Under the pieces are notes generated by a model. The model saw only the letters and a list, made by a program, of their open reading frames with translations. It made no database searches and was not told the origin of the DNA. Source: Mycteria americana (lineage: Eukaryota; Chordata; Aves; Ciconiiformes; Ciconiidae). From it: DNA of 64,000 bases. Positions 22,330 through 35,100 of the stretch are shown here, in pieces. The DNA lies in assembly GCF_035582795.1 (NCBI RefSeq), contig NC_134368.1:13932001-13996000 (forward strand), read 5' to 3'. How positions within the stretch are numbered: position 1 is the stretch's first letter; each line of letters opens with the position of its first letter. The position numbers and the translations under genes were made by a program.

Positions 22330-25300
22330 TTAAGATGCCTTTTTTTTAAGTCCTGGGGAATACATCACACACATACTCCTGAAAAAGCCCTTCCTAAGTG
22401 ACACGTCAATATTATGCATTCAGTGATTACAGTAGTTACTCATTTTGAATGAAACCATATACACATGCCTATCTTAAACAAACAAAAAAAGCCACAGTCA
22501 AAAGCCTACACTTCGAGAAAACCGTCTTCACATTCAGTCCTGTAAGGCCATGGCGATACTGTTTAAGCAGAGCACTCACCGCACCCTAACTCAAATCCTG
22601 ATCCTGCCACCCTCTGTATGGATTTTATAGTTTAGTATCGACTTCATCTGTACAATAACTATACCTGCCTTCTGGGCACGTCGTAGGGGGTCATTTTCAT
22701 AGATGTGGCGAGAACTGGAGAGAAGCTTACTGTCAATACCTGACGTGACCTGCATACAGCCAATACACTACAGAAGCACTAAACCACTCGCCTGTTCTGT
22801 AAATATACTTGGCTGCCAAGTCTGCCTTGGTGGTGCACAAGAAGAAAGGTTTATTACTTTACAAACTATTTTCATAGTATAAATATACACATAAATCTTA
22901 TCACTCAAAACTAAGAGTTTTTAATTTTTTTGGTCTTTCAGCTTTTACAGTTTTAGGGGGTACTTAGCCTTGTTCTCCTTATTCATGGTGTGTGAAGAGG
23001 TAGAGAACAGCGTAAGCCCATCACCATTTGAGTCCCCTCTGCACTGCTCAACTATGGCATACCAAAATTCCAGAAAAAGACTGAAGAAAAAGGGGAGGGA
23101 GCAACAAACATTTACACATTTATGACTGTACAGCTCACAGAGCTTTAGTTACAGGAAGCAGCTTCCCTTTTCAAAACAGTATGTTCTTTAAACTCGAAGT
23201 CCATCGTGGCAAACAATGACTGAGACTGATCTATATCCCGCAGCTCTTGCTGCTGCTAGTGTAGCATCATTTTTTTTATTGAAGGCAGGGGATGGATGCC
23301 AAGAATATAGAAACATTTTAGGCCAGTAAAACGTTGGAGCTCTGACATACTATATTCTCGTTACTGGAGGAATTGCAACTTTGGTAGGCTCCTTATAGAC
23401 CCTCACTAACTGATGTGCCCAATTATTGAATCAGTCCTACCTAGTTGATTTCTACATGTGATACTGCTACTTTGCTTAGACAGACCAGCAGTCTTTTGTC
23501 CCATTTTTGCTAGTCAGAGCTGGGTATTAAAGGCCTAGACTTACATGTTCAAAGACTGTGAATTTTGCAGGAAAGAAGGCACATCCCAGTGGGAAAGAGT
23601 AGGGGGGAATGGAATCTTCTGGTTTTCCACCACAGGTTGGAATTACACCCTATGGGACCAGTATTGCTGAGCTCTATTTGGGCTGCTGGTTCAAGTTTCA
23701 AAATAAGTTGCTTATGCATTTAAACGAAGTACACAAGTCAGTGAATGCACTTATATGGAGATAAAAAGTAGATAACCTGACAAAGACATTTCTAGGAATG
23801 GGTTACACCTTCTTCTTTTAAATAATCTGAACTAGGTGTTCTGAATTGCCTGGGTATTTAAAAGACAAAACATAACTGTCGTGGTTATTACACTATTGTA
23901 ATAACCACAATATTACACTATTGTAATAACCACGACTATTGTCGTGGTTATTACACTAAAGTGGTTATTACACTATTGAAGGTTTAAATCTTGTTCTTTT
24001 GTCATAGTGAAATGAGAGATCAATACTTTCTTTCTTACTGCAATCATGCCGTAGCAATCTGGTTATGTTCTTCTAAGGTCCTTACAGTTCTGCAGAACTA
24101 TTGCATAAACTCAGTGGAACAGGGCAGGCTCTGGTTCTGCAAACCGAAGTACTCTGTATCTTCAGTAGCTCAGACACTCTATTCATGAAGAGATATTACA
24201 CAACTCATATTCAAAAACTTTTCACAGAATACCAGTAGATCTACCTCTGTCTGTTGTTGCTGGACAGTAAAAGGAGACAAGTGTAACTGCCAACCACTTA
24301 GAATGAAAAAAAGGCACCAAAATCAGTACCTTTTATCTTAAGCCTCGTTACCAAAAGCGAGCTCTTCTCCTGCTGAAGGAGTAGCTATCACACAAGTCCA
24401 GTAGCCTCCTGGTGTTCCACGACACTGTTTGCCTAAGTAATTAAGGACGATCAGCACTCATCTCCCTAGGAGAAGCTACTCTTCCCTGTTTTGACTTCTT
24501 ACAAATTCCTCCCGGGAAAATTCTTACACTTCTTGCTACTTTTGGCTTAAGACATGCAAAGCTTCCTTGAACTTCCTAAACGCTATTAAGCAACAAATGT
24601 AGACAGATAAAGGGAGGAGAAGTGGGGAAAGTGAATCTTAGATGCTTTTCATTGCTGCATGTTTGACATCTGGAGAAGGCAAGAATTTAGGGTGCAAATG
24701 AGGTTGACAGTATATTCCCTGTACTGAATATCTCTACTGAAACAACTCCTACTAAGACATTTGCTTAAACTTCACACACTGTCTCCAGGACTTTTATTCT
24801 TAGTGCCGAGTTGTTGAGACAACCCCAGCCTTCCAAAGCACCCTGAGGATGAAGATCAAAGATTCCTCCATTTTCCTCCTATAAATATAGGAAGACATTC
24901 CATCAGGAAGCAGTAAAGACAAATGTCTTCTTATTTCCTAATCTCATGTGCTGGCACGCAGGAAAGTATTTCACTTCTCTTCAAACAGATTGGAATTAGT
25001 ACTGGGAAAACAGTTAAGGAAAAGTAAATCTAGTTTTGAACACTTTTGTGCAACTCCTGCAAAATATACAATATAAAACTCTATCGGTATCAAACTGGCA
25101 ATAGGCTTACATAAAGCAGTTCTGATTTTACGTCCTAATCCAGCAAATCAAACGGTAAGATATTTCAGTACAAGGAAGTGAGACACGTGTTTACTGGAGA
25201 AACTAGAACTGTGGCAGCCAAGTCTTTGACTGCGTTCCCCAGGCAGTTGTTGCACCAGTACTGTCTTCTCTCCCCTGCTTCTATCTACCTTTTATTTGGT

Positions 25301-25810
25301 GCTTTAACCTCTTTTCAGTTAAGTAAGCAACAGGAAGCGTCTCCACTTTAATCTCTGAAGTTATGCCTATGTAAGAATTAAAAGAACACTGGCCTTCAGT
25401 TGAGCACAAAAATGCCTTGTGATTATGAAACTTGAAATAAACCAAGATTTCTTTTAAAACAAAGAAAGGATAAGGTATTCAACCATTTCCGAGTTCCGCA
25501 CATCTCAAAGATGTATTTACATCTATTTTTCGTAATAAATGTATCAGATCTCAGACCTAGTCCAGAGAAAGCCATATGAAATGGATTAAACCATGGGCAC
25601 CATAAGTATCAAATCTTCTAAATGTCACATGTAATGTAACAGGTATTTTAACATGAGAACTTGGAACGCATCACCAAAAAATCCTCCACCTGCAATACCT
25701 AAATGGCCCAAAGTCCTGATTTTGGACAGACAAAAACTGCTAAAGAAGCCTGTGAAGAAACAGACAGGTACTTGAATTTTTAATTTCTGAATTACAGTGA
25801 CAACAGGTGA
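22330..25810. other. Tail-to-tail interval after CCDC96
   Basis: No exon or RNA gene is recognised on either strand. The only clear structure is the hairpin repeat cluster at 23,878-23,978. The rest is moderately AT-rich unique sequence. Confidence 0.5.
23878..23978. repeat. Multi-arm inverted repeat (hairpin cluster)
   Basis: The word gtggttattac and its complement gtaataaccac alternate five times in about 100 bp. Perfect stems are 23,881-23,891 with 23,898-23,908 (11 bp, 6-base loop) and 23,923-23,936 with 23,941-23,954 (14 bp, 4-base loop). The 14-mer gtcgtggttattac at 23,878 recurs at 23,941, so an outer pairing of 23,878-23,891 with 23,923-23,936 is also possible. A final copy starts at 23,961. 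There is no terminal-repeat or target-duplication structure to call it a transposon. Confidence 0.9.
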
Positions 25811-25814
25811 TTAA

Positions 25815-28800
25815 GGTAACTTTACATGACTTTATTTAACAAAACCATATATTTACAGTTGAAAAAAGTTCCAGTTTGGTACACATATCTAAACAAAACA
25901 AACTTGATAACTACATAAAACCTATTTAAACATGATGTACAGGGGATGTTACCAACAGTTCTCTGTGTGTCATCCTAGTTTTTAAAACATTCAAAAATAA
26001 GCTGTTACAAGGTACCTTTTTTCCAAATGAAATTCTTTACTAAATGAAATAACGTTAATGACTGATTGCTGATTGAAGTTGCAAAACGGCTATATTATAA
26101 AGTGCAGGTCGTACAGAATTCCAAATCTGGTTGAAGTTTTCTGGTTTGTCTAATCTGCTGCATGTACAGTGGCAGTTGCAGACTTCTGATGTATTGCAGC
26201 ATTTTTATTTTTCCTTAAACCCATGAAGAAAAGAAAGTTTGCTTGATAGGGACACTTGCTCAATGAAAGAAAATCTCATGCATCATGTTACAGATACTCT
26301 CAAGCACCTGAACGATAAAATTGTCAAAATTTTTTATGCAATCCCTGAATTTATTACAGAAATCTTCCTTAATAGCTAATTAGGAGATTTGGTATGCTGC
26401 AAGAAACTTAAAAAGCTCAGTGGCGAGTAATTCTATGCCCTTACTACTCACCTCTGTTTTTACGAAAATTCAAGCTTTACCTTCAAATCAAGTTACTGAG
26501 AAGTTGAAACAATTGCATCTTTAGGCAGGTGATTTTTTTTTTTAATGTATTTTGTTTGAAAACAAACTGTGCAAAGCTCCTTATTGCATTGCTTTTCTTC
26601 ATTAAAGAACATACCTTATATACACAAATAAATGATTTAGAAAATATATACATCTTCTAAGAACAGAAAGATCAAATCACAGAACAAAGTAATTACATTT
26701 GCAAGTAACAAACAGTGCACGTGTGTTGCAGCAGGCCTTTTTCCCACAACTATGCCCGTTTCCACTGTTACATTCAACATCTTATTAGAAGAGAAAAAGG
26801 AGAACAGGCTGTTGATGGCTGCAAAGATACCTAGTGGCTAAAGAATGCATTTTAACCAGACAAATGAGCCACACTTGTAGACTTGGTTTAAAAGGAAATA
26901 CAAATCTAGTTGCAATGAAGACTTAAATCACAAAGCCAGTTACAGTACCACCTAAAAACATACACTGAGGAAAAAGTTGTCTCTGTGTTTAATAAACTGT
27001 TTAAAAGCATAGTGCAAATGTTTCAGATGGTAGGCCTCTCATATCCTTCAGGGAAAGGCATATTTGTTGTAGTAATAGAAAAAGTAATATTAAAAAACAC
27101 TTACTGACCTTCCAGCTTTCTATTGCACTTCAAAGCAATGTAGCATACAAGTACCAGTCACTGAAGGACCAAAGCTATACAAATTCTGGGAGAATTAACA
27201 TGTGTTTCATATCAACATCTTGACATCTACTTTCAGTAAGTGATGACCTAGAAGAACTCTTATGGAGGAATTAAGATGGCCAACAAAAACCCACATCCAT
27301 TACGCCAGGTACACAAAGTGGACAGGAAAAGAGGCCAATGAGGTATCAGACTTGCAAGCTGCATTTGCACTACACAGCTTCCAAAGTGATGATGAGTCCT
27401 CACTTACCAGGGAATCTTGCTCTCACTCTTTTTAATACTACAGTCAAACTATCCCTCGCAGAAACAACGTTTGTACTAAAGGACAGTATTTTGACTATGT
27501 CCCACAGTCCTTTACATTATATGTTGAATTGAGCAGTGTGCAACTATTATTCTCATTTTTTTTATTTAGACAATGCCAAAATAATCAGCATAAAACAGAC
27601 TGAAGAGCATTGGGAAACTACTGACCATATATAGCTAGAGGATTTGGTAACGCCTGTTGACAGTTAACACAAATATTGCTTCAATTAGTTTCCCTTTTCA
27701 ATGATCGTCATTATTTATAAAATAGATTTTACACTATACACTGTGTGATCAACATTCTTGTAAATCAGAGGCACTCATGATTTACAGCTCAACGTTCATC
27801 TGAATGCAGAGGGGATCTAAGCTGTGTAACAGAATTATGCAGCCAAAGTTTCCTGTCTCTGTAACTTGTTCCCATGTATTAGAGGCTGGATAAAATGCTA
27901 GGAAATGACAGCTTGTACTTATCCTGATAGTATTTCTCTGGCACATTCCCCAACTTCTTTCACTTGTCACTACATACAGATCAGCTCCACGTAACGCTTT
28001 CCCCCTATGGCAGCAGCAGCTTCAGGAGATCCCACAGAACCTGCTCTTTTCAGCAGCCGTGTTGGCTTATGTAACTTCTCCCCTACGCCCTTCCTCCTCA
28101 GTTTTGCCAGTGAGCAGAGCTGGGTTTAAAGTAACTATAAAATTGCTTTTAACCATTTCTCAATTTATCTGCTCAGCCTACAGTTTTATCAGCACAACTG
28201 GAGAGGCAGCACAGGAATAAGTAGCTGGTAGGCAAGAACACCCCGAAACAGCACTGCCCCAGAAGAGGGAGACACGGAAACATACATTTAGTAGTATACA
28301 ACTCTGTGTTTAAACAGAGGAAAGAGAGTACAATTGGGAAATGATGCCACCTTAATATTAGAAACCCCCCGGTGAGTTTGGAATCTAGTCTGATTAATGG
28401 AACTTCTTCCATATGCATCCAGATTGGAAACACAGATTTCCAAGGCATCTTGAAGAATAATTGGTTTTGCACTGCTAGCATGACTTCTCTTCCAAGTTTA
28501 CTTTCTACTTAACTTTTTCTTATTAAAGAATGGAATGTAGTTCTACGTCTATGTGATTTCTTTGGTAAATGGGACCCACAGCCTATAAAACACAAAGCAT
28601 TTCTAAAGAAATGGTCCTTTACATCATTTAACTGTAAATTCCAGCACCAGTTATTTAAAATCTAGATCCAGCTACTGTTACGGGTATGGGAAATATATCC
28701 TGCCTAAGAATGAAACCGAGGAATAGCTTTCAAAGCAACTGACATCACTGAATGCCCAGTCTTTTAAAACATAAAAGAAAAGAAAAACTTTTAAAAAAAC

Positions 28801-29106
28801 CCCTTAATATTGTTTATTTTCACTGCCCTCATCAGAAGTACAGAATGTGTAACGCTGTCCACAGCAAATGCTCATTCCACTAAAAGTTTAAGGCTAAGCC
28901 TAGGTTTCACTTATAAGGGTTTTATCCCCTAATTTCCTTCCTTGCCCCCCCCTTTTCTTTTTACCTCTCTCCCTTTAAGGCTATCCTACTACTAAACAAA
29001 ACTCTGAAATAACACTTTGATTTGCAGGCTCATACATGTCAAACAGTACTCAATACTTTTGCCACTTTAGCTCTTTTCCTGTGAGTCACTGGAGGCAATC
29101 ATAGTT
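25815..29106 (-). other. TBC1D14: Probable 3'UTR of TBC1D14
   Basis: The minus strand after the TBC1D14 stop is gene-free and AT-rich. AATAAA hexamers (TTTATT on plus) occur at 28,813-28,818 and 25,831-25,836 among others. The latter would give a 3'UTR of about 3.3 kb, similar to the multi-kilobase human 3'UTR as I remember it. The extent is inference. Confidence 0.4.
25831..25836 (-). terminator. TBC1D14: Candidate distal poly(A) signal of TBC1D14
   Basis: AATAAA on the minus strand about 3.27 kb past the stop codon. A nearer hexamer at 28,813-28,818 could serve a short form. Confidence 0.35.
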
Positions 29107-32100
29107 TTAACGTTTGAGTGAAGGACTTCCTTTTTCCATTTCCCGGTTATCCTTCTGCAGAGCAGCCAGTATCTGGTTCAAGGAATGAGAGAGAAAAGAG
29201 TATTAGATTTTAAAAGTGACACAATAAATCACTGTCTGAAGAGTTTCCAATTTAATTATCTCTGAACAATACTATTTTAACTATTAAATGTAATCAAATT
29301 TAGGGAACCTCTCCACTGGTGGAGACTTCTCCCATAAGTTCTTGTGGCACAGTAGATACAAATGGATTTAACAAAGGTTTAAACTCAATCTCCTCCCAAC
29401 ACACACTTTTGAAGCCCAGAGATGAGATTCTTACCCAGATTACACAAGTCTAGCACTATTAAAGGATGCTGTCTGAGGGGAAGTTGTAATTCTCAAGATA
29501 AATGGACTGTCTAAAAATACAGCAAGTGAGCAACCTGAGCAGTATGACATTATCTAAGAGTTCAGGACAGAATTACCACAGCGCTGACTGGTGCTTGTCT
29601 AGAGCACGTCACTGCATCCAGATCTGCTTACATCTTTTGCTGAAGCAAGAAGTCTCCATTTGCATTCACATTGAAAATTTGTATTTCCTATTATCCGAAG
29701 CACAATTTTGTTTTGTTAGCCCTCATGTAGAGGGCACAATGCTAGCCAGTTTCTCATGCTGCTTAACATGCTCCCTGCCCTGTAGTTAGTCTCTGCTGAA
29801 GAAGTCCAGCAGCATCCCCAAGAATCACCCTGGAACTGAACATCCTGAGGGACGTTTCATCTCAAAGAATTGCACTTACTAATAAGCATCCTTCTTTTCT
29901 CTCTCTGACCAACTTCAAACCAACCTCTGCACCATCAGAATTAACAGGAGGTGGGTCTAAATCACTCACAGGGCAATCACACAACATTGCCTATACTTCA
30001 ATGTAAAAGCATCCATAGCTGTTGCAATGAAAGGGTTCAACATGGGTCTGAACAGAGCCACAGCTGGCTGGCTGTTCAGCAGTTTCTAGAATTGAAGAGA
30101 TTTCAGTGAGGTCCTCTTCACAGAGATTCAGGGTAAATCAACAGCTCCTCAATCAAATGGCGTTATGAGAGTTTTGAGTGCCATAGTAACAATGTTCGTG
30201 AAAAAAGTTAACCTTTTTAAGGAACCAGAGAATGACACCAAAATACTGATCCAGAAAAGCAGAAAAACACAGACATTAAGCCAACTAACAGAGCTCAGAT
30301 TCTTTAGTTATTTGGAAAACTTTATGGAGCTAAGATTTGAAGCATAGAGATTGCAGAAGTGCTAAGCCAACAATCTAGTCTGTTCTACCATCTCTATTTC
30401 TCTGCCATTGTTGGTATCAACAGTCACTCACATTTCAGGCTAAGGCTGTATTGGCACAAGGGCCTGGAGTTCTCTGTAGGTAATTCCAGAAGAGAAACAG
30501 AGCTTGCAGGTTTCCCATTGATAACCAGAGTCCTTGTTACCAGAAGTGCCATGTCTGTGATTTACCAGGACTCCTTTCAGTCTTTAGTTTCCTGATCACA
30601 TTGTCAGTGACCAAAGGAAAATGAAGTGAGATAGAAAACATAAACCAACTCATCAGATGAGGGAACCAGGACTGTGGGATCCAGATTCATAAGCAGCCCA
30701 TAACATTTTAGATGAGGTCCTACATATATCATCACGCCAGAACGTGACCCACAGGATACCAGGACCATAATTACCATGGTACAGCAAGATGAAAGGTTCA
30801 GTAAGTGGGTGTTTTCCCGAGTGCCAAATGCACCTACTGTTGAGATGTGCAGCTGAATTTGACCAAATATACTCCTACAAAGAAGTAGTACCTCAAGCTC
30901 TGCTGCTTGCTTATGCAAGTTACTGTAACCAAACGAGACAATGGGAACACGAAGCCCACTTTTCTAAGCTCAAGAGCACTCTGCATCCTCTGGGAACTAG
31001 TGCACCTGGTCAGTCAGTCCACCTAGAGTTTATCTTAAAGGTAGTGCATCCATCACAATGGACATTCATTTTGCTACTTCCAAAAGGTATTTCCCTACAG
31101 AAAACACGTGGATACTACAGCAAAGCATCTGATTTCTACAGCAATAGTCAGAATTACCATCCAGCTAGGGAGCATTCCAACTGCAGCTAGACTTCTCAAG
31201 CCTACTGTCTGAGTGCATGCTGCCACAGCCCCAGCACTGCTATGAGTCCACATGTGCAACCAAGCCACACGCTACCAAAAGCCTGTCTGTCCTAGAACTG
31301 CAAAGTTCAGGTTTGAGTCCAAACTCATCCTGGTGAACTTTAAAAACCTGAAGCGAGGTAAGAGCTCATCACAAGTAGCATCTTAGTAACAGAAAACATA
31401 ATCCCATACACTCTGTGTCTTGTTAATGCTTCTAGGTTGGTTCCAACAGCGACTTCAGTGGTTCAGCGACTGAGGAGTCCCAGTAAGTACACGATGTGAG
31501 CAAACTCATAGCCTCTACCCACTTCTGGATTGGAAAAGGATGGCAGGCTAGAGAGTGAAGAGGCTTTACCGATGGAAACTTACTCTGCAATGGAACTACC
31601 TGGTGAAGAAAGACAGTTCGTGCAGAAGTCGACAGGTAAGAGGTCAGCCAATACCAACCCTACAGCGTGCTGAGTTTTGAGATCTGTCTGCACCACAGTT
31701 CAGCAGCATTTTTTCTTTAGTTTGCCACCACAAGCAAAAACAATAAGAAATTCCAGTGCAGTCAGAATGAAGCTGATGAAGAGACTGAAGACGACTGCTT
31801 GGGCTAGATTACTTTGAAGTCTTCCTCCTGTTGTGATAATCACCACTAAACCTTCACAGGTATCAAAGACTGAAAACCACTGGCTAAGCAAGCCTATTAC
31901 TTGGGTTACTTGGCAGAATAGGACCTCTATCTCCCCTCCTCTGCAAAGGAAGCAGCAGTAGGCTGAGAAATGATTTGGTACATGATCCTCATCCACACAA
32001 GACATGTTCAAAGAAAGTGAACCATCTGAACAAGGAACAAGACTGGGAGGTTACCTGTATAGACATAGCTGGCTGAAAAATTTTCTAAGGATAGAAACAA

Positions 32101-35100
32101 AGCTGGATCTGTACTAGCAACTTATGACCAAGACCAGAAGGTAAATGCAAAATAAGCTGTGAGAAAAGCCATGTCAGGGAGGAAATGCTGGCAGCGTGCT
32201 GCTCTTAGCTGGACAGCACAGGTTGTGCTCCCCCTTGTATACAAGATAAGGCTCAAAAGGCTACAATCTAATCCTACTGCGAAGGCTAGAAACTCTCATC
32301 TCAAATAGCAAGCTGGCAGTTCCCCCAATCTACAAGCAGACTATTACTCCAGGAGAGAACCATAAACTCCCATAAACATGGCATTTAATGCGACCTTTCA
32401 GTTTCACTGCAAAAAAGAATGGATAAACTGGTCAGAGCTCTATTACAGCATATTTCATGAAGCAGGCTGTATTACTGCTTTGAAGAAAAAAAAAAAAAAA
32501 AAGGAGTTTACACTCCAAATGCTATGGAGTACATTTGACCTAACTCTTCAGCATGATGGGTGTTACAGACACTTAATTTCCACATTCAGATGATACACTT
32601 CCATCGTTTTTCTTTAAGCTGGAATTTAGTTGGAATTACAGTGATGAGACTACAGTTTTTGAAGTAAAGGCTTCAATGCTAAATTCCAGTGAAGACATCA
32701 GACGTATTCACTTCTTTACAGCCCAAAATTAGGCAAACTAGATCCTCAAGGATATTAAGATAATGACTGTATGATGATGTGTCCTGACAAATTGCCATCT
32801 TCTCCCAAAGACTGAATTGCTGCTTTTAAATATCAAGTTGTAATGCTGCTAGCAGCCTTTGTAATTAATAAGTTTAAAAAGTCATATGATACTTTACTTA
32901 ATTGACTCCACCCAACATTTCAATTTTGAATGTTAACTGAGCTCTCTCTCTCCAGAGGAGAAAAAGCTCAGGGAATCCACTCACCTGAATGTATACTAAA
33001 AGCATGGAGTGAGGTACATAGTCCTACCTACCTGTAAAATCGAAGACTAGCTCTGCTAAAGCATTCTTCCAGATATTTGCCAAACCCCGTTTTCATGAGT
33101 ACAGTACAATCATCTGTTACCAAAGATCAACATCCTCTTTACCTGAGCCCACTTTTTGTTTCTACTTTGCATCTGAATGGCAGCAATAGATGTGAAGAAT
33201 TCTTCTGAAGGCAAGTCCTCTGGTAGCTTTGTTAAAAACTGGGCTATATGAATGAAGTCCATTTTTGTCAAAATATCTTCAAAAAGTTTTAATATTCCCA
33301 GGGCTGTACGGAATAAGAACTCTTCTCCATCACGGCAGAACACATCCCAGACACGACATGCCAAGTCTAGTGGCAAAGATTTGCTGTACAATGTGAATAT
33401 CCTGAAAAACAGAGTAAAATTTTCAGAGTTACTGCACAAAAAAAAAAAACCTGTCTTGGATACTCGCAGAAGTACACAGACTGATTATTAGTTAAGTTTC
33501 AGGCTTCTCAAATATTTGTATCTGAATACTTTTTAATTTCAAAAGTACTTCTATTAGTTGCTGCATAGCAATACATGAAACAACATAAAATTGTACAACA
33601 GTTAAGGCATCTTGCTATCAGTCTGGGTCTCCAAGTTCAATTTTCTTTGATCATACCAGAAGAAACAATATACATGGTTTTATGATGGACATGCACTAGC
33701 CACAGGAATAATCAAAGGCATATTTAATCATCACTTCAGAGCTGAGGACTGATGCAGTTTTAGCTGTGAGAACACACAAAAAGCTGAAACTTAAGACATA
33801 ATGCAAAGGGAATTTTGTGGATCAGATGAAGGAGATGTGTAAAATTAACTCTGTGTTCCAGGCCTGACTGACCGGCAAAGTAATAATACCATGAGTTTTG
33901 GAGGAAAGATCAGTTTAAACTCTAGTGAGTTGAGAGAAACATGCAAGATGTCCAGAGAGAATGCAAAGATAGCTGTGATAAGATGGTGGCTCAGCATGCT
34001 TGAATGGATGCGATCCCAAAGATCCTGTGTTACCTTTATGGTAACAGCAGAAGCAAGAACCTCCTCCCAGCTGCTAAAACTGCATTTTCATTAACTGCCA
34101 AGAGCACATTTCTTCCTTCATCAAAATGCTGACAGCCTTGCAGCCAGGAACGCTAAGATGCTCCCTACTCCCTCCTCTATCCAACACCTCGCTACAAGGC
34201 AGAGCAGTTTTCATTGCCACTGACAATGCCATAACAGCAAGTGAAGAGAATTCAGTTTCTTGGAATCATGGTACAGTATATAAGGGAAAAGAGTTACAGC
34301 GATTTTTTTCCTTCAGAATTTAAAGAGAACACATTTCTCCACAGAGGCACTGCATAGATCTCTGTAAAACTGCAAATAATGCTTTCTCCAGCAGAGGTCA
34401 GCAGCGCCTCAAATTTAAGTAAAACATTTCCACATCTTTTAACACAAAATTTCTTTTCAAGTATGCTGAATCAAACAGTAACTCTCTTGTATTTAAGACT
34501 CCCCCCTATCCCCTCCAATTTTTTATTTTGGAAATTCTGGTTTGCATTAAAAAAAATACAATGGAACAGATATATACACACACACTATATATATATATAT
34601 AGTATAGAATATGAATTAATGTATTTTCACAGCAAATTCTAATAATCAAAGGTTTTCTGCGGTATCTGCTTTTTACTATGTAAGATTATTTGAATGATGT
34701 GTTATCAAGTATCCGGCTTCTCTGTGAATCAGTGAACTTCAGGAAAATGGGAAAATATATTCATTTTACAAGCAGCAAGACTAAACCATTTGCACAAATT
34801 CAGGTGACAAGCAAAATGGCAGGTTTAGGATCCTTAGGATTTTACTTTTTTCTATTTTTATATCTCATTACAATGCTTTTATAACAAGTAGAAATCATTT
34901 AAATTCTGTTCCCCAAAAAGCTAAATTAGAAATATCAAAATAAGCAAAAAAGATGTAGAGTCTGGGATGAAAAAGAACACTACTGTTCATGTATGTATTT
35001 TACATGTATGTACATACATACATGAATGTATAAGAATAGCACAATAAAAGCCCCCTCTTTGGGTTATTGGCTCATCATCCATTGCAGACTTTGTACACTC

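Noticed and set aside
30789-31190. 133-codon plus-strand frame in a TBC1D14 intron
   Set aside because: No family motif, no splice context and a length compatible with chance; antisense to the host gene.
31700-32011. 103-codon minus-strand frame with a hydrophobic C-terminal stretch
   Set aside because: It resembles a membrane segment but lacks any recognised family, conserved neighbours or splice evidence.
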